Virus record (IMG/VR): IMGVR_UViG_3300043410_000080
Span: 1-23,089 of that record
Source of the DNA: a virus
DNA length: 23,089 bases
Strand: one strand, 5' to 3'
Below, piece after piece: positions 1 to 5,450 of this stretch (positions are counted from its first letter, which is position 1; every line of letters starts with the position of its first letter). The notes beneath the pieces are model-generated. The model did not search any database. It was not told the DNA's origin and was given only the letters and a program-made list of their open reading frames with translations. The translations under genes and the position numbers were made by a program.

Positions 1-1
1 A

Positions 2-106
2 ACAGAATCGATTGAAGTAAAGAAAGATTGCTCTATTGCTGAAACAAGTCCTGATTTTACGACAAAAGAAAAGGAGCAATGTCGTAGAATTAGGACAAAA
101 TCGTAA
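2..106 (+). CDS. C-terminal end of a convergent plus-strand gene (partial, unknown)
   Basis: An open frame enters from the left edge and ends at a TAA at 104-106, giving 34 residues of a hydrophilic tail (it ends ...EQCRRIRTKS) with two cysteines. It overlaps the 3' end of the endolysin gene by 17 bases tail to tail. Two minus-strand frames are also open across 1-89 but have no ATG start and give less protein-like sequence, so the plus frame is preferred. The gene is too short to assign. If real, it marks the boundary between the leftward late operon and an oppositely oriented unit. Confidence 0.4.
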   Translation, partial: TESIEVKKDCSIAETSPDFTTKEKEQCRRIRTKS

Positions 107-680
107 GAATACGTTGAATTTTTGCAATACGATCATCTAATCCTATAAAACCACCATTAATGCGTTGCGTCATTGTTTTATAATCATTTGTGTCGGCAGT
201 CGTATTTAGCGTTCTTTTGTTCCAAAACCATCCAGCAGATAAACAAGCGTACTCTGGTTGTAATAGTAACTCAGGATGATTGATAGCATCAATACCTGTG
301 GCATCACTAAATGCCTTATAGTTATCACGACCTGTCAACTGGATTAATCCTCGACCATGATACTTCCATCCATCACCATCTTGTAAATTGCCCATACGAC
401 CACCGTATATCTTGTTGGCAATCTTTTCAGGTGTGTCGAATGGTAATGCACTTTCTACTGTTGGGAAACGGCTAGGAAATACAATATGCAGTCTTTCAGG
501 TTTGTAATGTAAATTTTCTTCTAATACTTTAAAGTTACCTGATTCATGCATACATTGACCAATAAAACCAGCTTGTCTTTTAGGAGTTGATATATCGTAT
601 TTAGCAAACACATCATTCAATGGCTGTAACCACTTCTCATCAATTCCAATTTGTTTTAATTGTTCAATTGTTATCATCAT
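90..680 (-). CDS. Endolysin, GH19 chitinase-type muramidase
   Basis: This is a 196-residue protein of the glycoside hydrolase 19 fold used by many phages of Gram-negative hosts to cut peptidoglycan at lysis. The visible signature is CMHESGNF near residues 43-50 with the likely catalytic acid E46, followed by LEENLHY (53-59) with the likely second acid E55, then the substrate-cleft motif GRGLIQLTGRDNY (109-121). There is no signal peptide or membrane anchor, so export should depend on a holin. The start is one of two tandem ATGs (680 or 677) behind an AGGAAG ribosome site. It overlaps the upstream membrane-protein gene by 17 bases, suggesting translational coupling. The length is normal for a single-domain GH19 endolysin. 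The family call is firm; the exact bond cut is inferred from the family. Confidence 0.9.
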   Translation of the reverse strand: MMITIEQLKQIGIDEKWLQPLNDVFAKYDISTPKRQAGFIGQCMHESGNFKVLEENLHYKPERLHIVFPSRFPTVESALPFDTPEKIANKIYGGRMGNLQDGDGWKYHGRGLIQLTGRDNYKAFSDATGIDAINHPELLLQPEYACLSAGWFWNKRTLNTTADTNDYKTMTQRINGGFIGLDDRIAKIQRILTILS

Positions 681-879
681 CGCTTCCTATTTTAATGCCT
701 GTTATCAATCCAATAAAGCCACCAATCACGGTCTGAAACGCTGGCCCAATAATCTGAAATATTTTATCTGAATCAAAGTTTGGGTCAATCACAGCATAAG
801 CAAACATCAGTAACATTCCAATAATAACGGCTACTAATGACCAAGCAGCAATAATCATAACGTGTTCTTTTGTATTCAT
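664..879 (-). CDS. Small two-helix membrane protein, holin-like
   Basis: A 71-residue protein with two predicted membrane helices (about residues 8-30 and 40-63) joined by an acidic turn (DPNFDSDK) and ending in a short acidic tail (SDDDNN). The second helix is glycine-rich (FQTVIGGFIGLITG). Size, topology and position directly before the endolysin fit a holin or holin accessory. I recall similar sequences near endolysins in aquatic phages but cannot name a family. The start has a good AAAGGTG site, overlaps the previous stop as ATGA, and its 3' end overlaps the endolysin start, so all three are probably translated together. Whether this protein or the 132-residue one upstream is the main pore is undecided. 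Confidence 0.75.
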   Translation of the reverse strand: MNTKEHVMIIAAWSLVAVIIGMLLMFAYAVIDPNFDSDKIFQIIGPAFQTVIGGFIGLITGIKIGSDDDNN

Positions 880-1274
880 TTATCACCTTTCTTTGCCATA
901 ATCTTTTCTAAAGTTCTACCACCGAAATAGGCTGACATAATTAACATTCCCCATTGTCCGAGTAATTCAACATAGGCTTGATTTACATTGACATTAAATG
1001 CAGAGAATCCAGCAAAGGTTGTATAGACTCCTAGAATGAATATAAGCGTCATAGGCCGTATATTTTTAGATAGCCAAGAGTCAGATGTCAAGTCAGCTTT
1101 CCAACGGTCTGATACGTTGTTTTGCTCGTTCATATCAGCTTGTAATTCAGCTAAATGTCCATCTTGTGCTAACTTTTGTAAATCTAATTGTGCTTGTGCT
1201 TTTGCTTGTGGATCAGGAATAACCTTATCCAAAATTTTCATTCCTACACCTATAACGTCATCTATACCAAACAT
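876..1274 (-). CDS. Holin of the three-helix (GTA_holin_3TM-like) type
   Basis: A 132-residue protein: an amphipathic N-terminal segment (1-20), a charged helical region rich in Ala, Gln, Lys and Glu (22-52), a conserved-looking DRWKADLTSDSWLSKNIRP stretch (56-74), then two membrane helices (about 74-93 and 102-119) and a basic tail. This matches the layout of the holin family named for gene-transfer-agent release (Holin_3TM), in which the core W/S-x-N-I-R-P motif precedes the first helix. It would form inner-membrane lesions that let the endolysin out. A GAAAGA site lies about seven bases before the ATG. The gene begins one base after the stop of a 25-residue membrane ORF and ends in an ATGA overlap with the next gene. 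Confidence 0.8.
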   Translation of the reverse strand: MFGIDDVIGVGMKILDKVIPDPQAKAQAQLDLQKLAQDGHLAELQADMNEQNNVSDRWKADLTSDSWLSKNIRPMTLIFILGVYTTFAGFSAFNVNVNQAYVELLGQWGMLIMSAYFGGRTLEKIMAKKGDK

Positions 1275-1275
1275 A

Positions 1276-1353
1276 TCAATCTTTCAAAAGAATAATTAAC
1301 ATCATACAAATCAATGCAAACATTGTCCACCACTTGAATAATTCGTCATCCAC
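1276..1353 (-). CDS. Putative 25-residue single-helix membrane peptide (GTG start)
   Basis: This short frame starts with GTG inside the end of the 58-residue gene (8-base overlap) and stops one base before the holin ATG, filling the gap exactly. The product starts with an acidic MDDELFKWW and then has a hydrophobic helix (MFALICMMLIILL), giving a charged N-terminus plus one membrane span. An AAGAAAG ribosome-site candidate lies about nine bases upstream. The precise fit between neighbours and the membrane-like composition favour a real gene; the GTG start, tiny size and lack of a recognised family argue for caution. It could be a holin regulator or a chance ORF. Confidence 0.45.
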   Translation of the reverse strand: MDDELFKWWTMFALICMMLIILLKD

Positions 1354-1522
1354 GCATTATGTCTTTCTTGGTTCGCACTACTACCTTATGTTCTTTACCA
1401 AACTTCGGTCTTGGTACTCGTATTTTTTCTAATTCTTTAATCTCAAAATGCAAATAAATAACATACGACCAAATAACTACTTCTATTAAAAATATTGCAA
1501 ACCAATACTTAATACAGTTCAT
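1346..1522 (-). CDS. Small single-pass membrane protein, 58 residues
   Basis: An ORF of 58 codons overlaps the preceding gene's stop by ATGA. The N-terminal half is one membrane helix (about residues 6-24, aromatic and aliphatic), followed by a short acidic/basic linker and a basic, proline-containing tail (VPRPKFGKEHKVVVRTKKD). This suggests a cytoplasmic positively charged tail with the helix in the inner membrane. It occupies what would otherwise be an unexplained 240-base gap in a fully packed operon, which supports it being real. No family is recognised. It could act with the adjacent C-terminally anchored 148-residue protein, but that is only inferred from adjacency. Confidence 0.65.
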   Translation of the reverse strand: MNCIKYWFAIFLIEVVIWSYVIYLHFEIKELEKIRVPRPKFGKEHKVVVRTKKDIMRG

Positions 1523-1965
1523 ACAAGATTAAAGTAAAACAGTAAAGACGTAATAATAAACGCTACAAAAAAACACCAAAATTGCACACGTCTTACGTCT
1601 TCTAATTTATGACCGTAATACTTTTTACTTTCTTGATGCTCTTTTTCAACTACTTGTTTTAACTCTAATACTTTTGACCATTCTTTAGCACCATACTTCG
1701 CTTTAAACTCTTTTTCAGCTTGATTCTCAGCTTCTATAATGGCACTTTGATTCTGATATTCTTGGATAGCTCGATATATCATCGAGTTTTCCATTGCTTC
1801 TTCGTGTAACTTATGTTTCTTTCGTGCTTCTAATTCTTGTAAAGCAACCTCTGTACCATCTCGTTGTATGTTTTCAATGCTTTTGGTGAGTTTTTTCCCA
1901 GCTTGCCTAGTTTGTTCCAAACTATCTGCTAGAGAGCTTGCACCTTCAGCAATTGGATTAACCAT
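1519..1965 (-). CDS. Coiled-coil protein with C-terminal membrane anchor
   Basis: A 148-residue protein with a long charged helical region (about 8-125, rich in Glu, Lys, Gln and Ala) and a single hydrophobic segment at the extreme C-terminus (about 129-146, FWCFFVAFIITSLLFYF). A typical spanin (Rz) is anchored at the N-terminus, so this is not an ordinary i-spanin. I recall a recurrent uncharacterised aquatic-phage family with the same layout, including a central K/E-W-S-K-V-L-x-L-K motif and a Trp-Cys at the helix start. The function is unknown; tail anchoring would leave the coil in the cytoplasm. The ATG lies one base after the upstream TGA and has no clear ribosome site, so it may depend on coupling. 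Confidence 0.75.
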   Translation of the reverse strand: MVNPIAEGASSLADSLEQTRQAGKKLTKSIENIQRDGTEVALQELEARKKHKLHEEAMENSMIYRAIQEYQNQSAIIEAENQAEKEFKAKYGAKEWSKVLELKQVVEKEHQESKKYYGHKLEDVRRVQFWCFFVAFIITSLLFYFNLV

Positions 1966-1966
1966 T

Positions 1967-2179
1967 TCATTTTGATATTAAATGTTGAACAATATCGACA
2001 ATCATGTCTTTACCAAAGAAAACAGATAAAATCACAGCATATAAAAGATATTCAATACGTTGCATACGCTTAGATCCTTTGTCAAACGAATCCAATATGC
2101 CTTCGTAGCGTTCTGCACAAACAGCTTCATGCACAGACAAACGCTTATCATTTTCAGCAATCACAGCTTCCATATCCAT
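1967..2179 (-). CDS. Small membrane protein, XhlA-like layout
   Basis: A 70-residue protein with a hydrophilic, helical N-terminus (about 1-42, with an NDKRLSVHEAVCAERYEGI segment) and one membrane helix near residues 43-58, then a short C-terminal helix. The layout of a short coil followed by a single membrane span resembles haemolysin XhlA-type proteins that sit next to phage holins and help form lesions. The resemblance is in architecture; I cannot confirm homology. An AAGG site precedes the ATG. It lies between a DUF5658-like membrane protein and the 148-residue anchored coil, all in one orientation with gaps of one base. Confidence 0.65.
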   Translation of the reverse strand: MDMEAVIAENDKRLSVHEAVCAERYEGILDSFDKGSKRMQRIEYLLYAVILSVFFGKDMIVDIVQHLISK

Positions 2180-2180
2180 A

Positions 2181-2456
2181 CTAAGCCTTCATAATCTTAT
2201 AGTTTGAATAAATAATATATATGTAAACAATATCTAATATAGCAATGGCAATTAAAACATCCTTAACAAACCATCCAACAACAATAGCAAATAGTTTATA
2301 AATAGCCAATGCAGGAATTAATCCAATCTTAGATATTCCAAATGCAACAATTGGATTAGATTCATGTCCTTTGTTTATTGTTAAACATTTGTAAGTAGTC
2401 CAAAAGTCTAAGCCTTGAAGAAGAACAAATATAGCGAATAGTATGTAATTTATCAT
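2181..2456 (-). CDS. DUF5658-like multi-span membrane protein
   Basis: A 91-residue, strongly hydrophobic protein with about three membrane segments (roughly 3-14, 45-63 and 66-84). The motif LLQGLDFWTT with D17, followed by GHESNP (30-35), is the hallmark I associate with DUF5658, small integral membrane proteins of unknown function found in bacteria, archaea and phages. The conserved Asp and the E-x-N-P turn may be functional, but no activity is known to me. The ATG overlaps the upstream stop as TAATG and has a GGAG site. The lysis-region position suggests a membrane role late in infection, which is inference. Confidence 0.7.
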   Translation of the reverse strand: MINYILFAIFVLLQGLDFWTTYKCLTINKGHESNPIVAFGISKIGLIPALAIYKLFAIVVGWFVKDVLIAIAILDIVYIYIIYSNYKIMKA

Positions 2457-2872
2457 TAAATACTCCAGGGCAGTTTAGGTGTAACAATTGATGGATTAGC
2501 TAAATCATTAATCATATTGTCTAATTGAGTTTGTATTTCAACTACTTTATCAGCCCCCATAGCAGATTTTACCCAATCAATAACAGTTTCTAAAGTAAGT
2601 CCTTCATATTCTGTAAATGAACTTCCTTCTGTATAAGTTAATGGCTGGACTCCACAAGTTGTAACAAAATACATAGGTTCAGTAAATATTTGTTCAGGAA
2701 TTGTTGTTTGACTTCCATCAAAATTAAATATTGTTTTACTAGGTATTGTTATTTGTTTCATAACATCGCTTGCAGCATTGATTCTCCAATGAACATTAGA
2801 AACAACATTTGTTTTGCCATCTAATGATGGAATACAATCTATAGAATCAACAAGCCAAGTATATGTATTCAT
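2456..2872 (-). CDS. Uncharacterised tail-cassette protein (DUF7936-like)
   Basis: A 138-residue soluble protein that starts YTWLVDSIDCIPSLDGKTNV with VVSNVHWRIN nearby (about 23-32), contains a central F-T-E-Y-E-G-L-T-x-E-T-V-I-D-W-V-K block (about 86-102), and ends with a Pro-rich KLPWSI. I recall this combination (xYTW near the start, V-x-W-R, LT-E-x-V-I-x-W, terminal LPW) from a recurrent small protein family next to fibre genes of aquatic phages, probably DUF7936. No function is established. Its place directly after the spike genes would suit a fibre-assembly chaperone or small capping protein. It starts in a TAATG overlap with the second spike gene and is followed by another TAATG overlap. 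Confidence 0.65.
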   Translation of the reverse strand: MNTYTWLVDSIDCIPSLDGKTNVVSNVHWRINAASDVMKQITIPSKTIFNFDGSQTTIPEQIFTEPMYFVTTCGVQPLTYTEGSSFTEYEGLTLETVIDWVKSAMGADKVVEIQTQLDNMINDLANPSIVTPKLPWSI

Positions 2873-4584
2873 TAATTAAATCCAATTCCATTGGTGTTCC
2901 ATAAACCATCATACATAGCAGCATAATAAAAATAAGACAAACTAGATGTGCCATTAATAATTCTTACCTGTAAAGTTGTATTAGAACCACTATTGCATGA
3001 TGTTGCCAATGCTAATAAGTTACCTGGTGTAAAAGTAGCACCATTATTAATACCACCTTGAGATAAAACAGTTCCATCTGTTTTGCAAATTTGAATAAAG
3101 AAATTAGTAGAAGCTGGATTTGCTAAAGCTACAAATGTATATGTTTGATTGGCTTGTACTGTTACGTTTTGATAAGCAACAGCATAACCTGTTCCAGCAT
3201 TAACACTAACACTAAATCTATATGCCGATCCTGAAGCATTAACTGCTAAACCTGTTAATGGGCCATCAACATTCCATTGAACAGAACTTACAGTTCCTGT
3301 TGCTGTTATATTCCAATTGGCAGGATTTGTTAATGTTGTAGGAAATGATGTAACATTGTTTGTGTATGAAGATGCACCTGGACTTACAAAATTTCCATTA
3401 CTTAATAAATTTTTATTGTTAAATTTAGGTGCTAATGAATTAGTTGAATATTTAACACCACCAGATGATAAATTACTTGTAACAATTGAACTAAATTGTT
3501 CTCCTAAATTACCATTAATATTTTCATAAGATACTAAAGTAATTTGATTTCCTGTATTTCCAACAATTTGAGAATTTACATAATTTGGTAAAACATTGTC
3601 TTGTGCAACTTGAAAATAAATATTTCCTTGTGATGGTAAACCTTGAAAAGAATTACCAATAATCATTAAATTTTGTATATCGTATGGAGTTGTTCCTGCA
3701 CCACCACTAGAAACATAAATATTTGCTGTATTAGTTACTGGTGATGGCCCAAAAACATTATATGCAATAACAGAAGAAATTAAAGTATTAACATTTATAT
3801 CTATACTATTAGCTGCTTGTGATTCAAATTGATTTCTTGTAATTATATTATTGCCAGATTGAAAATTGGTTTGACTAAATATTCCAAAATTAATGGATGA
3901 ACTTGTTGTTCCATAAAAATGATTATTATCTATTCTTACATCTTGAGAATATGGCCATAATACAATTCCAGAACTTAAATTTCTAAATTCACATTCAGTA
4001 ATTTGCGATAAAAAACTTACACCTAAGATACCGTATGACGAATTAAAAAATCCACAGCCTTTTATATTAACATTACATCCTGATGGACTACCTGGCATAG
4101 AAGCAGCATCTATATAATTTGAAAGTTTTATACAGGTATTTTCTGATTGACCAGAGTTAATAAATTTCATTCCAACAAACGCAATATTTTGAGCATTTGT
4201 TGATGGCATACCTACTACAAACATAGGTAATCCACTTGCTAGTGTTGGTGCTGTAATAACTGTAGCATATCCATATCCAGCTAATGGCCCATAAGAACTT
4301 TCACCAACTAATTGAATTTCTGTTGCAGTTCCATCTGTACCCACATTAATTGTGCTAGATATTTTATAAGTTCCTCTTGGAAAATATAAAGTACCAACTC
4401 TTAAAGTGTTAATTGCATTTTGAATAGCCGTTGTTGAATCAGCAACACCAGTATTATCTGCACCAAAATCTAAAACACTAACAAATTCTGATAGTTTTAA
4501 ATTTTCAGGTCTGTTTGCTGAAATAGGATTTGTTACTAAACCTAAAGAATTATTGAAATCAAATTTTGGTATTAATGTAGTCAT
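2872..4584 (-). CDS. Tailspike / depolymerase, right-handed beta-helix, 570 residues
   Basis: The N-terminus is short (about 35 residues; NRPENLKLSEFVSVLDFGAD) and leads directly into the pectate-lyase-superfamily entry motif, with DFGADNTGVADSTTAIQNAI at 39-58. A long run of short strand/turn repeats with many Asn, Ser and Ile follows to about residue 350, as expected for a parallel beta-helix that binds and often cleaves surface polysaccharide. A NLLSNGNF stretch near residue 395 starts a separate C-terminal beta-sandwich, probably a trimerisation or carbohydrate-binding domain. There is no particle-binding domain like that of the 792-residue spike, so it probably attaches through another protein. 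All eight arginines I checked are AGA. An AGGA site precedes the ATG. Enzyme activity is inferred; no catalytic residues could be assigned. Confidence 0.8.
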   Translation of the reverse strand: MTTLIPKFDFNNSLGLVTNPISANRPENLKLSEFVSVLDFGADNTGVADSTTAIQNAINTLRVGTLYFPRGTYKISSTINVGTDGTATEIQLVGESSYGPLAGYGYATVITAPTLASGLPMFVVGMPSTNAQNIAFVGMKFINSGQSENTCIKLSNYIDAASMPGSPSGCNVNIKGCGFFNSSYGILGVSFLSQITECEFRNLSSGIVLWPYSQDVRIDNNHFYGTTSSSINFGIFSQTNFQSGNNIITRNQFESQAANSIDINVNTLISSVIAYNVFGPSPVTNTANIYVSSGGAGTTPYDIQNLMIIGNSFQGLPSQGNIYFQVAQDNVLPNYVNSQIVGNTGNQITLVSYENINGNLGEQFSSIVTSNLSSGGVKYSTNSLAPKFNNKNLLSNGNFVSPGASSYTNNVTSFPTTLTNPANWNITATGTVSSVQWNVDGPLTGLAVNASGSAYRFSVSVNAGTGYAVAYQNVTVQANQTYTFVALANPASTNFFIQICKTDGTVLSQGGINNGATFTPGNLLALATSCNSGSNTTLQVRIINGTSSLSYFYYAAMYDGLWNTNGIGFN

Positions 4585-4592
4585 TTCTTTTC

Positions 4593-5450
4593 CTAAACAG
4601 TATATGATCCAGATATTTTAAAAAAAGCTCCAGAAATTTGAGCATTTGTTGTATTTAATCCTGGTGTTAAAAAAAACATAGTTGTTGTGTTTCCACTTAC
4701 ATAAGATACAGTTGATAATGCAGCAGTTGTATAAGTAATACTTCCGTTGAAATCATTTGCACAGTTATATGGAAATCCAGTTATATTTGCACTATTTGTA
4801 TTAGAAGTTATTGGATAAGTAATCCCCATCTCAAAAGAAACTAATCTTCCAATTTTAGTATATCTTGCATAACTAACAGTAATTGATAATCCTGCTCCAC
4901 TAGAATCAACAGGTGTAAATGTACCTGTTTGATAATCATTTAACAAAGCACTAGAACCAAAATAAATACCATTAGATGTTCCTGAAAATCTTAAATTGCC
5001 TGCTCCTGGATCAGTAGTGTTTCCTATTGATACACCACCACTTCCAAATATACGCATTTTTTCTGCACCATTACATCCAAAACCTAATGCAGAATTTCCA
5101 TAAAGAAAAGGTAAATTACTTCCAGATGGATTTTGTAATCCTAAAGCTATAGTTGTTGTTACAGCATCGGTTAAAATAATTCCTGATTGATAACCAGCAG
5201 TTGCTGTGCTTGTAACAGATCTTATTTGACCACTTACATCTAATCTATACCCTGGTCCTGTTGTTCCTAACCCTAAATTTGTACCATCAAAATACAAATT
5301 AGAACTAGAATTAAATGCTCCTGTTCCATTGCCATACGGTATATAACCTACTGACAAAGAACTTAAACCAGTTCCTCCTTTAGCAAAAGACAATACCCCT
5401 GTACTAGAAGCACCTTCAGCAAGAAATGATAGATTACGAGGTATTGTCAT
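4593..5450 (-). CDS. Short tail fibre, 285 residues
   Basis: The start is taken as the ATG at 5450, forming a TAATG overlap with the upstream spike stop; the frame extends ten codons further up but has no better start. The N-terminus (MTIPRNLSFLAEGASS) and the FAKGGTGLSSL motif are typical of phage fibres. A repetitive beta region follows (YFDGTNLGLGTTGPGYRLDV), then a C-terminal domain opening with DYQTGTFTPVDSSG and containing YARYTKIGRLVSFEM, a module common at fibre ends. No S74 intramolecular chaperone peptidase is visible. The gene sits between two beta-helix spikes, so it is probably an adaptor or a separate receptor-binding fibre. Recognition is by motif; the receptor is unknown. Confidence 0.75.
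   Translation of the reverse strand: MTIPRNLSFLAEGASSTGVLSFAKGGTGLSSLSVGYIPYGNGTGAFNSSSNLYFDGTNLGLGTTGPGYRLDVSGQIRSVTSTATAGYQSGIILTDAVTTTIALGLQNPSGSNLPFLYGNSALGFGCNGAEKMRIFGSGGVSIGNTTDPGAGNLRFSGTSNGIYFGSSALLNDYQTGTFTPVDSSGAGLSITVSYARYTKIGRLVSFEMGITYPITSNTNSANITGFPYNCANDFNGSITYTTAALSTVSYVSGNTTTMFFLTPGLNTTNAQISGAFFKISGSYTV

Noticed and set aside
1036-1299. Plus-strand 87-codon open frame with many cysteines
   Set aside because: It lies opposite the holin gene and its cysteines are reverse complements of Ala/Gln codons. No ribosome site and no neighbour in that orientation.
1519-1965. Calling the 148-residue coiled-coil protein an Rz-type i-spanin
   Set aside because: The membrane segment is at the C-terminus rather than the N-terminus, and no overlapping lipoprotein gene with a lipobox is visible.
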